This document shows positions 20,636 to 31,727 of a stretch of 64,000 nucleotides of DNA, in pieces (the first letter of the stretch is position 1; the number at the start of each line of letters is the position of its first letter). The position numbers were made by a program, and so were the translations under genes. Source of the stretch: Xanthostigma xanthostigma (lineage: Eukaryota; Arthropoda; Insecta; Raphidioptera; Raphidiidae); the NCBI GenBank assembly GCA_963575645.1, contig OY754464.1, positions 45,374,192 to 45,438,191 on the forward strand, given 5' to 3'. Under the pieces are notes generated by a model. The model searched no databases, was not told the DNA's origin, and saw only the letters and a list, made by a program, of their open reading frames with translations.

Positions 20636-21400
20636 ATGTCAGAAGATGATACGCCTGCAGCAGCTCAACATTATTATCCGCCTCCATCGGAATTCTCATC
20701 AATGAAGAATGACCAAAGTGGATTCGCCGTTACAAACGTTTCGTATCCGCAACCCGCCTGGACGAAAACATCGAAGAGGTACAAATAAATAGTTTAATTC
20801 TCTACATGGGACTTCGCGCTGCAGATATCTACGACAGTCTAAATCTAACAAGTACAGAAGTAAAAAGATATAACATTGTTCTAAAAAAAATTGAAGAAAA
20901 TTTGGTCTACCTAAACCACAAACATTATATATTATGACCGTGCAATTTTTAACAGAAGAATTCAGAACGAAGGAGAATTAGTCACAGATTTCATAACAGA
21001 CCTCCACAGGTTCGCAAAAACGTGCGATTTCAAGACCTTAGAAAAAGAATTTATAAGGGACAGAATTGTCGCTGGAATTCGCGATAAAAAATTATCTCAG
21101 TCATTACAGTTAGATTACGAACTTACATTAGAAAAAGCTATCAAAATGTGTAGACAACATGAATAAGTAAAGAAACTAAGTTACCGTACTAGAAAATACA
21201 GCAGAAAATAAAACTATAGACATTGATGGCGTCCAAAGAAGGACAAAAATCACAAATGACAGAACGAATCGAAATTACAACTGCCAAACCAAGAAATTTT
21301 TCTGGGGTGGTAATGAAGAGTTACACGGTAGAGATAAATGTCCAGCTCGTAACCGATCCTGCAATAACTGTAAAAAACTTCTGTGTGCAAACAAAAGAGA
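20636..21400 (+). pseudogene. gag pseudogene of the decayed gypsy
   Basis: ATG at 20636 starts MSEDDTPAAAQHYYPPPSEF. After frameshifts the sequence continues with capsid-like text: LILYMGLRAADIYDSL, RIQNEGELVTDFITDLHRFA, DYELTLEKAIKMCRQHE. A degenerate zinc-knuckle region (about 21290-21390, CPARNRSCNNCKK in a shifted frame) follows. At least three frameshifts and stops. Confidence 0.7.
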
Positions 21401-21488
21401 ACAGTTAATACAGTAAATGAAGAAGCGGTCTCTAAAGAAACTGATGGTCTTTTTATAGGCAGTATTTCGATTAATAACGCCCCCCTGG

Positions 21489-24319
21489 GTGGCTGAAATT
21501 TTTGTTGGCAAAATAAAAACAAAATTTAAAATTGACAGTGGCGCAGTTGCCACAGTAATTCCAACTTCAGTGTATAAACGTATTTCGTCTCGACAACTAA
21601 CTCCCAGCGAGAAAAGTTTCCACGGTCCAACAAACAATTCGATTTACATGTTGGACAAATTCTCCGCATCTTTAAAATGGAAAGAAAATACATCGCAGCA
21701 AGAAATATACGTTTCTGATCACATAAAGGAAGCTCTTCTGGGACGTTCGGCTATATCAGCTTTATCTTTATTCTGTTGGGTTAACAACATAAATGGCAAC
21801 TTCGACAAAGACATTAAAACTCATTTCTCAAACTTATTTAAATGCTTGGGGTTACTAAAAAAACGTACTCGATATCTCTCAAAAGACAATGGACAGCCCT
21901 ACGCTATATCGATAGCACGACGAATTCCTCTTCAGCTACAGGAACAAGTCAAAGAAGAACTATATCGCATGATCAAAGAAGGTGTAATAACTCCCATAAA
22001 TGAACCGACTGACTGGTGCGCAGGGATGGTAGTTAAACCTAAGAAAAATTCAGACGACATCCGAATATGTGTCGATTATACTCGCCTCAATCAATCAATT
22101 CGCAGAGAAAAATTTCAATTACTTTCAGTGGAAGAACCGATAAATCAGCTAGGAGAATCTACCTACTTTTCAAAAATAGACGCTTCATCTAGATTCTGGC
22201 AGGTTCCTCTATCTGAAGAATCAAAAAAAAATTAAAAGCATTTATTACACCAATTGGAAGATTCATATTCAATCGATTTCCATTTGGGATAACGTCAGCA
22301 CCTGAAGTCTTCCAAAGAATAATGTCCGAATCGTTAGACGGAATTCAAGGAGTCGTTTGCCACATGGATGACGTGGTAATACACGGCCATAATGAAGAAC
22401 AGCACGACAAGAGACTCTATCAAGTCCTGAAAAGACTTCAAGATTTCGGATTCACTCTTAATTCTCGAAAATGCCAATTCAAAAGAGATACCATAAAATT
22501 TCTAGGATACATAATTACTAAAAACTCAGTTGCACCGGATCCCGATAAAATCAGCGCAATTTTGAAGTTTCAACCACCTCGCAACATAAATGAAGTTCGA
22601 AGTTTCTTGGGAATGGCTAGTTACAACATGAAATTTCTCCCAAACCTTGCCAGCATATCGAAACCTATCAGAAAACTTTTAGAAAAAAATTGTACATAGC
22701 ACTGGACTTCAAATCAGGAAAATGCTTTTAACTCAATAAAACAGTACCTTTCACAATCACCTGTACTGACTTTATTTAATGCAAATTATGAAACTAGAGT
22801 CGCACCTGACTCCTCGCCATAATATGAACTTGGAGTGGTATTGCAACAAAGACAACCGAATAATGAATGGAAAAACGTAGCATACGCATCACTGTCATTA
22901 AGCAAACCGGAAACACGATACTCCCAAATAGTAAAAGAAAGTTTAGCGCTCACATGGGCATGTGAAAAATGTTGTAATTTTCTAATTGAAAAAGAGTTTA
23001 CTATGCTAACCGATCATAAACCGTTAACGACTTTACTATACTCAAAACCTATAGACGAATTATCAGCTAGACTCTAAAGATTTAGGATGCGCTTACTCAA
23101 ATTTGATTACAAAATTCAATTTGTTCCCGGAAAACATTTGAATACGGCAGATATTTTTTCTAGGAATTCTGAAAAAGACATCCTCCTCCAAGAGGAAGCA
23201 GAATTGTGTGTGAATTTAATGATTGGAGAAATCAGTTGTACGGACAAACGACTTGAAGAGATTCGCTGCGCTCATTGACGAAGAATGTAAATTAGTGGCT
23301 GAATACATGAGGAATAAATGGCCCAAAAATAACACAATTCCTTCCTACGCAAAGTTTCAAAATGACTTCATAATGTGTCAAGGGATGCTCATGAAGGATA
23401 AACAAATTGTTATTCCGAAGAGTGTGCGTGACTCTATGCTCCGCAAGATACATGGAAGCCATCTCGGAGTCATAAAATGTCAATGATTAGCTAAAACTGC
23501 TGTATGGTGGCCAAACATTAATTCTGACATACAAAATCTAGTCGCGAATTGTAGTGTTTGTATACAACAGAAAAAGAATCCTGTTGAGCCGATGATAGCC
23601 ATCAAGAACCTAGAAGGACCTTGGCTCGAAGTTGGTATGAATTTATTTTATTTGAATGGCAAAGAATACCTATCTCGACAAAACAGTATCATCTTATGTT
23701 ATTAACAAAATAAAAGAAATATTTTCAAGACACAGTTTTCGAGAAAGGAGTTTGCCGACTTTGCGCGAAACTATGGATTTAACCATATAACCAGCAGTCC
23801 AAAATATCCTAAATGTAATGGTCAGGCAGAATTCGCCGTCAAAATTTTCAAATCAATCTTGAAGAAATCTGAAGATCCACATATTTTAGCCTTGCTGCAT
23901 TATATGACTACCAGTCTCGAGTGCGGCTTTAGTCCAGCAAAAATGTCCATGGGACGTAATTTGAGATCAGATATACCTTGTACCGATGCTCATCTTCAGC
24001 CTTCCTGGCCAGAATTTACTTCAATGAAGAAATGTCAACAGATAAATAAAGAAAATCAAACTAAATATTATAATGAACGACATCGAGTCAGAGAATTACC
24101 GCCTCTTAGTGAAGGAGAACATGTGTGGGTCACAGATCTAAAACGTTATGGTATGATAAAGAACTTCGCAACAACACCAAGATCAATTGGCTGACAACCG
24201 ATGTTGGAGAAATTCGTCGCAACAGAAATTTCCTGATTCCTACTGGCGCAGAAAAGGTCATCGAGTCTCCACCAAGTCCTAAAGGAATGAAGCTACGGAG
24301 CGGTTTCATAAAAAAATAA
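21489..24319 (+). pseudogene. pol pseudogene of the decayed gypsy (PR-RT-RH-IN)
   Basis: Order: protease (IDSGA active site, about 21529), RT (RICVDYTRLN about 22060; catalytic MDDVV about 22366), RNase H (TDHKPLTTLL about 23020), integrase zinc-binding end and DDE core (TSSPKYPKCNGQAEF about 23800), and a C-terminal RRNRNFL segment. Breaks: frameshift at 22232, stops at 22697 and 23075, one near 22822, a frameshift around 23270, and a deletion in the integrase near 23640-23720 that removes the first catalytic region. The domain order and tail suggest the Mag lineage. Not functional. Confidence 0.85.
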
Positions 24320-24438
24320 TTGTAATTTACATTTGAATGATATATTCTTTATTTTATGAATTTCTATTATGTTAAAATATTGTTTTGTCTAATTGTAATT
24401 TTTGTATTTACAGATGTTTTTTTTCAAACATAAAGGGA

Positions 24439-24694
24439 TGTATTGTAGAGCGTACGTACGGCAAAACTATTATTTTTATATCACTCTGTACTCTGTATAA
24501 TTTGTTACATAATATTTAACTATTCAACTACAAAAAAAGGTAATTGCAAACAAACTAATAACTAACATTTTTTGTGAACAATTTTTGGAGATTTCATTCT
24601 AAACCTATCGTCGCTCTATAATAGTCAAAGAAATAAATTTTTGTTTGTTAAAATAATATCTTATCATTTATCTTTCGGCACTCCCAACAAAACA
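24439..24694 (+). repeat. 3' LTR of the decayed gypsy
   Basis: Starts TGTATTGTAGAGCGTACG and ends CCCAACAAAACA. Confidence 0.75.
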
Positions 24695-24754
24695 GTAGGT
24701 ATATAAAACTTTTATTTATAAAACAGTCACGGGCCGCGGGTTGCCGACCCCTGG

Positions 24755-25124
24755 ATTAGACCGTAGTGTGACGTCAAAAACCATGTAAACATATGGTTGC
24801 CATAAAATAATTGCCTCTTTTTCTATACAATTTTTTTTTATATTTATTCAAAAGATTATAATTAAAGACACCTACAGAAAAAGAATAAGATTTTTTTACC
24901 ACACCGTTTAAGAGATATAGGTAATTAATTAAAGTTATGCAAAAATACACAAGCCGTTATGAGTGTCCTTGTTCAATAACTCCGGAAATTGAGGGTTTAT
25001 AAAAAATTGACAAACTTGACCCCATAAAAAAAAACTTTTTAATGTCTGAAATACACACTGCAAAAATTTCAGAATAATTCACCACGTACTTTTGATTTTA
25101 ATAATTTTTTAATACTGACATGTG
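24755..25124. other. AT-rich sequence
   Basis: Nothing recognised. Confidence 0.4.
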
Positions 25125-25126
25125 TA

Positions 25127-25770
25127 CGGAAGCCGGGTTGGCTCATTGGTGACTAGTGGAGTAGTGGCACCGCACACGGCCACTTCCAACATGTTAACGC
25201 GTGCACGCGTTAACATGTGTCCGTGTGCGGGATAAATGCAGATTTCTGCCTTATCCGTGTGCGGGATAAATGCAGATTTCTACCTTATCCTGGAACGGTA
25301 ATCGAGCTATCTCTGTCTTTTAACTGTCAAATTCTGTGAGCAGCGTTACTTTTTGCATTGAGGTTAGGCGTAGCTGAAGTTTTGTTTATAGTGAAATAAA
25401 GTAATAAAGAATTTCAAAGTAAACATTAGAAATGAGTTTCGTTAAAATTAAAAATGAAAATGTTACCGTAAAATTACCTGTGATGAACAATAAACTCATT
25501 TCTAATGTTTACTTTGAAATTCTTTATTACTTTATTTCACTATAAACAAAACTTCAGCTACGCCTAACCTCAATGCAAAAAGTAACGCTGCTCACAGAAT
25601 TTGACAGTTAAAAGACAGAGATAGCTCGATTACCGTTCCAGGATAAGGTAGAAATCTGCATTTATCCCGCACACGGACACATGTTAACGCATGCACGCGT
25701 TAACATGTTGGAAGTGGCCGTGTGCGGTGCCACTACTCCACTAGTCACCAATGAGCCAACCCGGCTTCCG
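25127..25770. mobile_element. 644-bp palindromic element, copy 1
   Basis: Near-perfect foldback with ends TA-CGGAAGCCGGGTTGGC and GCCAACCCGGCTTCCG-TA. The arms are about 285-320 bp and include GTTAACGCGTGCACGCGTTAAC hairpin blocks and 'gcgttactttttgcattg'. The short loop lies near 25430-25500. A 34-bp duplication (CGTGTGCGGGATAAATGCAG unit) is present only in the left arm. Flanking TA suggests a Tc1/mariner-type or other TA-targeting enzyme. Confidence 0.92.
25432..25545 (+). other. Short frame across the palindrome loop
   Basis: ATG at 25432 opens a 37-codon frame reading MSFVKIKNENVTVKLPVMNN, then running into the second arm before TAA. The first 20 residues lie in the unique loop and look like ordinary protein. 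The element may have formed by inversion of the 5' end (leader plus first codons) of a longer transposon. Repeated identically at 26055 in copy 2. A real product is doubtful. Confidence 0.25.
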
Positions 25771-25782
25771 TACTAGCGACTA

Positions 25783-26426
25783 CGGAAGCCGGGTTGGCTC
25801 ATTGGTGACTAATGGAGTAGTGGCACCGCACACGGTCACTTCCAACATGTTAACGCGTGCACGCGTTAACATGTGTCCGTGTGCGGGATAAATGCAGATT
25901 TCTACCTTATCCTGGAACGGTAATCTAGCTATCTCTGTCTTTTAACTGTCAAATTCTGTGAGCAGCGTTACTTTTTGCATTGAGGTTAGGCGTAGCTGAA
26001 GTTTTGTTTATAGTGAAATAAAGTAATAAAGAATTTCAAAGTAAACATTAGAAATGAGTTTCGTTAAAATTAAAAATGAAAATGTTACCGTAAAATTACC
26101 TGTGATGAACAATAAACTCATTTCTAATGTTTACTTTGAAATTCTTTATTACTTTATTTCACTATAAACAAAACTTCAGCTACGCCTAACCTCAATGCAA
26201 AAAGTAACGCTGCTCACAGAATTTGACAGTTAAAAGACAGAGATAGCTCGATTACCGTTCCAGGATAAGGTAGAAATCTGCATTTATCCCGCACACGGAT
26301 AAGGCAGAAATCTGCATTTATCCCGCACACGGACACATGTTAACGCGTGCACGCGTTAACATGTTGGAAGTGGCCATGTGCGGTGCCACTACTCCACTAG
26401 TCACCAATGAGCCAACCCGGCTTCCG
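25783..26426. mobile_element. 644-bp palindromic element, copy 2
   Basis: Tandem direct copy of 25127-25770, same length, separated by TACTAGCGACTA; the matching downstream flank of copy 2 is TAAGCGAC. The 34-bp duplication is in the right arm here and absent from the left. The loop has the same orientation as in copy 1. Confidence 0.92.
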
Positions 26427-26472
26427 TAAGCGACAGCAATTACCTATTTAATTATTTAATTATAATTCGCAT

Positions 26473-27095
26473 TAAGGAGGTTGATCCATTACAGTCCCAA
26501 TCAAAAGTAAGTCGAATTCTAAATGGGAACTTTTCCATAATACATTTTTACAAAAGGTTATAAGTCGATGATACCAATAAATTATTGTCATAAAGGCATA
26601 AATAAATATATTTTTTTAATATTAATTAATCATTTCAAACTTTTGAATTTTTTGTACAAAGTTAGGTTAAAAAAAATAAATTTATGTATTTTGCATATTT
26701 TTTGCAGTAAATAATTAAAAAAAGAAATTAGAAGTAATAAAAATTAAAATTAAATCATTAAAAAGTTGAAAATTCTGTTAAAATTGTCAAGAATAAAAAT
26801 CCATAATCGAAAAGTGCTAATGTTTAATAATTTGTTTTATTGATTAAAAGTCTCCTAATTAAATTGGAAAAAATATTAAAATATGCGTAAGACATTGATG
26901 CTTTACATAGTTAGTTTTCGGAACTGCTGACATTATTTGGTTATTTGCAAAAAATTAAAATGTACCGTTTGCATGCTAGGTTGACATATTTTCCATAAGA
27001 CTACATGTAAAAGTTTTTTTTTTTTAACTTTATAAATCTCCTAATGATTTTGGATTTTTTACAGAAAATTTTGTCATAAAAAAATCTATTAACAA
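26473..27095. repeat. TIR repeat AAGGAGGTTGA, uninterrupted copy
   Basis: Begins TAAGGAGGTTGATCC and matches, over most of 600 bp, the copy at 31728-33586 that carries a LINE. It supplies the empty site for that LINE. The right terminus is not clear here. Confidence 0.65.
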
Positions 27096-28125
27096 AATTA
27101 TTGACATTGAATTTGACGTCACAGAAATCCCGCGCAAAAATGGCGCGTTTGAATAATCAAAATAGCTTGCCCAAAAAGAATATTTATTTTTTAATTCAAT
27201 AAGAATGTTTTAGTGAATAATTTCATGTGTTTGCATACTTTCAATATGAATATAATTGATTTTAAATATTAAAATTTCATATTATTAATTAATCGCCTTA
27301 AAATTTTTCAATTCTGATAATTTTCGATCAAACAACATCTAATAATTTTTCAATGTTCATGATTTTTCAGATTTTTCTAAGCAATCGTTTAGATGATATC
27401 GGCAGGGGACAGCGGTTTTAAGAGTTTTTTCTCAAAAAAAAATTCGTAGCTATTCCGTCATTTCCACCATAAACGCTCCGGTTCTCTCTCCACTCGAAAT
27501 ATAAAAATTTTCATGTCTGCGAACAATGTTTTACCTTACGATTAACATTGTAATTTCACAAAGTAAATAATGATAAAGATATTCGTTTTACTTTTAAGGA
27601 CGTTTCATTATAAGAAATGAGCCCATAAAGAAGAAAAAATGAAGTTTTATTATTTTTTAATTAAAACGATGTCAGATGTTTTAGATTAGAAAGTGGTTAT
27701 GCCACTGCAATTCAGAAACATGAATCGTCGCCACAGGATAGGTTAAATCTATTGAGAAGCTGAGACAACCCTCGGAAGTAATCAATACTCTTTAATATTG
27801 AAAAGCAATCACTGTTTCCGAAGGTTATTTCGTATTCTCTTCATTTTAGATTATTAATTATTATACATACCACAATGCGAACGGTATGAATGGGAATAGT
27901 TCTAGAAATATGGTCATTACTGGGTTTTATAACTAAAATGTTGATGCTTTTATTATACAAACAAATTACAATATTTTGTTTTCGAACAAACTCGGATTAA
28001 ATATTATGTTTTCACAGCTTCTTTGTCAGAAAAAAATGAAATACACGACTTTTAGTATTTCCTACACAGAAAATAGACAAAGAACAAAATGTCATAAAGC
28101 AACATATTTTCCGGGTTCTCTTTTT
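27096..28125. other. AT-rich intergenic sequence
   Basis: No gene recognised. 27115-27150 has a GACGTCAC ... TGGCGCG block like the subterminal parts of the THAP-type elements. Confidence 0.4.
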
Positions 28126-29056
28126 TAACTTCCCGCTATAAAAATAAAAATAAAAAAAAAATTTTTTTTCAAAAATCGGGAAGTTATTGGTTTCATCCTG
28201 ATTTTCGAAAATCGAGTTTTCGCCATATCTCGACGTTTTGAGGTCCTAAGAAACTATTGAAACTATTTTGGCGATGATGTCCGTAGGGCTGTATGTGACT
28301 ATGTGTGTGTGTGTGTGTGTATGGATGTATGTAAACCTTTTATATCTTTTGAACGAAGTGTCCGACTGAAACGCGGTTTGCGGCGTCTGACGTGATCTTG
28401 GTGAACTTAGACTTCCTGAAAATTTGAAATGATTCGGCCCAAAAAATTTTGAGAAATCTTAAAAAACAAGTTTCAAAAATTAAAAAAAAATTGTTTTTGT
28501 AAAATATTTTCTAAACTACTAAACCGATTAATTCCAAAATCTAACCAGCTCTTCTCCTTAACAAACTGCGTTGATTTCCGCAAACCGCATCAAAATCGGT
28601 TCACGAGATACCGTGTACGAAAAAATCGTTTTTTTTTAAATGACTTAAAACGACTTAAAATGACTTAAAATTGTTATCAGATCGATTTTTTGTAATAAAT
28701 TACTTTCTTAGGCTAAAAAAACTGCGTCGATCGCTGCAAACCAGATCAAAATTGGTTCATTTGTTCATGAGATAACGTGAACGAAAAATTTGTAAAAAAG
28801 TGTTTTTTTTTTAAATTACTCGTAAAATTCCTATGAGATCGATTTTTCTGTAATACATTACTTTTTTAGGTTAAAAAATTTCGTAGACTGCCGCAAATCG
28901 CATCTAAATCGGTTCATTTGTTCATGAGATATGGTGAACGAAAATTTCGTAACAAAATGTTTTTTTTTTATTTTGAGCTCGAAGAGCTAAAAATAGACTT
29001 CTTGCTATATTTTATGTATTTTTGAGCGTTTTGAACTCGAAAATAGCGGGAAGTTA
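28126..29056. mobile_element. TIR element TAACTTCCCGCTA, complete copy
   Basis: Ends TAACTTCCCGCTATA and TAGCGGGAAGTTA are inverted. The interior has a GT microsatellite (28302-28321) and three diverged repeats of a unit ending in the ATGAGATA-CGTGAACGAAAA type (28560-28950). Non-coding. Its 5' half recurs at 10231. Confidence 0.75.
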
Positions 29057-29291
29057 CAGGGATAGCCTGCAGGGTCAAACTTCTTTTCAAATTTTTTTTA
29101 TAACGATCACTGGCTTTCCGGCCCAACTTATGTTTAAGTGACTTCCTAGTACATTGAAGAGTTATTATGGGTTCAAAAAACGAAATCAAATTTTTAACAA
29201 ATTTTTGCTTCAAGCTTACAACACCATTTTTGAAAAGATGTCTCTGTGTGTATATACGTACCGATGTACGTACGTAGTCATTCCTTTCTAA
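29057..29291. other. Intergenic sequence
   Basis: Nothing recognised. Confidence 0.4.
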
Positions 29292-29985
29292 AGCGCGGGT
29301 CACACTAGGCTGGTTGCCAGCCGCGAGTTGTGGAAACCGCTACTGTCAGCCATCAATCAGCTTGGTGTGAGCATAAAATTCGCCGCTGGCCCGGCGAGTA
29401 TTTATCAGCGGCTGGTGAAATTGGACATGTTCTATCGCAGCGGCGACTAGTAGGTCATGTGACTCACTCGCACCCGCTACCACCAGCGAGCAGCGCAGTC
29501 TGACCGAAGCTATGCATCATAGGCGAGAAACCATCACGTGCCACGTGGTTTATGTTCGATGTATGTTGTGATAATACTATCTACAATACAATTACTAATA
29601 ATAAAGTGGACGGGAAAAGAAATCATTACATTTTTAAATGTTTTCAAAATTATCCGTGTTTGTGGGACGTTTCGTCCAAAGATTATTTGAATCGAAACGT
29701 GAAAGACGTCTCGTATAAAAATTTATTAGGAGACTTGATATTAGCAAAGATTCCTTGTACAGTGGAATTTCTAAACAAAGCTCCCTCACACCTATACTCT
29801 TAACAACTGCTTAACTAATTGTTTACGTGGACTCACAGATGACATGCTTGCTGAAAGCGACAACAAAATGGCAATTACAGCAATACTGCTGTAGCGAAGT
29901 GGAGAGCAGTAGTGACCGGATTGACAGTCAATACTCGCGGTAGACTAGCGAGTAGCAGCCGTAGTGTGGCCGGGCTGCCCGCCGC
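29292..29985 (+). mobile_element. Probable Harbinger-type element with MADF frame
   Basis: The outer sequences GCGCGGGTCACACTAGGCTG and, inverted, GCCCGGCCACACTACGGCTG are similar terminal repeats of a kind I associate with Harbinger MITEs (GGGTCACACT). Both ends are GC-rich, unlike the surroundings. The interior encodes a MADF-like frame. The exact ends and target duplication are not resolved. Confidence 0.5.
29552..29803 (+). CDS. MADF-domain-like protein, 83 aa
   Basis: An 83-codon frame holding YPCLWDVSSKDYLNRNVKDV and SYKNLLGDL, the MADF core: YP.LWD, then Y.NR, then an aromatic (here Tyr in place of the usual Trp) and a Leu-rich helix. MADF domains bind DNA, and Harbinger-type elements often encode a Myb/MADF protein beside the transposase. 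Here it sits alone between GC-rich inverted ends. The frame has no internal stop but ends soon after the core, so it may be a truncated copy. Confidence 0.5.
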   Translation: MFDVCCDNTIYNTITNNKVDGKRNHYIFKCFQNYPCLWDVSSKDYLNRNVKDVSYKNLLGDLILAKIPCTVEFLNKAPSHLYS

Positions 29986-30230
29986 TGCTTGCTGGAACTA
30001 CTGTTCTATCGACGCATATTAACGTAAATATGATCGCAATTTAAACACTTTTAAAATTTAATGTAGATAATCGAATTTCAGTGCGTCATAATATATAAAA
30101 ACTGCCATGATTATATTATATAAATTGATAGCTTTCTGCATTTTGTTTATTCAAAAGCGTGTCAACGATCATATTATTACCCACTTTCGCGGATAAATGG
30201 TACGTATGAAATTAAAATATTTGTCCTTAC
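29986..30230. other. Intron or intergenic sequence downstream of the collagen exon
   Basis: AT-rich. Starts, on the minus strand, with the splice donor GTAAGG of the collagen exon. Confidence 0.5.
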
Positions 30231-30570
30231 CAGGCAATCCATGTTTTCCGTCTTTCCCGTCTCTTCCGTCCGTTCCATTTCTTCCAGGTTCTCCTGGTAA
30301 TCCATCGCTACCGCTTCTACCAGGAACACCATCTAGACCGGGTTCACCTGGAACACCATCTCTTCCATCTAATCCAGGAGGTCCGGGCATGCCTCTCACA
30401 CCTTCTGGACCGCGTGGTCCTGGGGGTCCCATATTTCCAGGAAAACCTCTTTCACCTCTATCACCTTTTGGCCCTGGATCACCTCTCGGACCTGGTGGTC
30501 CCTGGTCACCTTTCATTGATGGTAGACAAAAGTTTCGTGACTCGTGGCAAAAGTTGACGATGTCTTTTTT
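30231..30570 (-). CDS. Collagen triple-helix exon of a host gene
   Basis: A 340-bp minus-strand exon. It follows a polypyrimidine tract and CAG acceptor (TTTTTCTTTTTCAG, 30571-30584) and ends at donor G|GTAAGG (30225-30230), phase 0 in and phase 1 out. It encodes an 18-residue non-collagenous lead-in with two Cys (FCHESRNFC), then about 31 uninterrupted Gly-X-Y triplets, rich in charged KGD/RGE/GRD and Pro triplets, ending GLPG. Collagen domains trimerise and are secreted or membrane-anchored matrix proteins. The paired Cys before the helix may link chains. The gene's other exons are outside the window or unrecognised. The subtype (type IV-like, multiplexin, or a collagen-olfactomedin protein) cannot be assigned from one exon. 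Confidence 0.9.
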
Positions 30571-30584
30571 CTGAAAAAGAAAAA

Positions 30585-31727
30585 TTTGTCAGTTCACAAA
30601 TTAATCTGGTAATCTTTATTTAAAACAATAAATTAATATGGAAACATAATATTATCATACGCTTTTAATCTCATTTAATGAGAAAAAATTTGTCAATTTT
30701 TTGTCAGACAACTTCAAACCACTTGAAGTAGCATCACCTGAAGAGAATGTTTCAGGACACGAACTAACGAATTAAATCGGGCCTTATGGCTTGAATTCAA
30801 ATTTATACGACATAGATCTGTTGAATCTAAATGGAACAGAGCCTGTCCACTTCGATAAGGATATACAAAATAAGGAACTGTCCAAACTGAATGGTGGAAA
30901 CAAACTTTTCCCTTTTCAATTGAAATTTACATGAAATGGAACAACAGTGCCAAAATAGAAACGAATTTTTGCACTTCAACTCAGATTTACTGGTTGCACT
31001 CGTTGGTCTAATGTGCGCTTCTCTGTAAACATGGATCCCTTCAGGCTTCACGAACATATTTTTTTGCTTCATGCTGTACTGGTTGTGCAGTTTTATGTTT
31101 GACAAGTGTGCGCGATCTTTTAACGCGAACGAATCTGTGGCTATAAGGTAGTAGAAGATAAATGTTGTTTTGAATGTAATATTCAGAATGAGACATGTTT
31201 TCGTAGAAATGACAATGTTTGAGCATCCTTACAACATCACGTTGCATATAATGGAGTAAACAGACCATAATGCCGTTTTAAGTTAAAAAGATGCATCCAA
31301 TATTTATTTTTCATATGTATTTAAAATTTTATTAATTTGTATATCATCTCATAAGAAATGGTCAGGCTTTCAATTCCTAGGTTCTAATCAGAGAACCGGC
31401 CAATCCTAGGATTCAATCTGTTTCAATAAACAGTTCTTATTTTTAAATAAACTAAAAAATATTAGTTTATGTATCTCGATCGTAAATGAAGGTAATATGC
31501 GAAAACGTAATATTATATTAAAACGAGTGATTAGGGAGTTTTAACAGTCACCCGAGTAATAATACCATTACGCACAAGATACACACTACAATTTTTGCAT
31601 GTATCTCCTATAAAATAGCTGATTTATGCATTACAGAAAATCGTTCCACTGAAAAAGAATATACTTGATAAATAAATAAAATGCATTAATGATTCATGTG
31701 TATATTGAATTTTAAATGAAATTCACT
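30585..31727. other. Presumed intron upstream of the collagen exon
   Basis: AT-rich, no recognisable exon or repeat ends. Confidence 0.4.

Larger units (their letters stand above)
20327..24694 (+). mobile_element. Decayed Ty3/gypsy retrotransposon, Mag-like
   Basis: LTRs of about 250 bp (20327-20571 and 24439-24694) flank gag and pol pseudogenes in plus orientation. A primer site TGGTGTCAGG (20572-20581) follows the 5' LTR and AAAGGGA precedes the 3' LTR. The LTRs differ by substitutions and small indels, and their first 30 bp are dissimilar, so the copy is old. Several stops and frameshifts interrupt the genes. Inserted within the hAT element. Confidence 0.85.
19795..24754 (-). mobile_element. 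Decayed hAT element split by a Ty3/gypsy insertion
   Basis: The left end CCACTGGTCGGCAACC and right end GGTTGCCGACCCCTGG are imperfect inverted repeats of the widespread hAT type. The flanks ATTAGAGT and ATTAGACC match at 6 of 8 positions, consistent with an old 8-bp target duplication. Adjacent GC-rich blocks (GGCGGGCCGCAC, CGGGCCGCGGG) are also inverted. The left part contains the transposase C-terminus; only about 60 bp remain on the right. The gypsy element fills the middle. Confidence 0.7.

Noticed and set aside
30197-30574. Plus-strand frame, Pro/Ser/Gly-rich
   Set aside because: It is the antisense of the collagen exon; splice signals and Gly-X-Y periodicity are on the minus strand.
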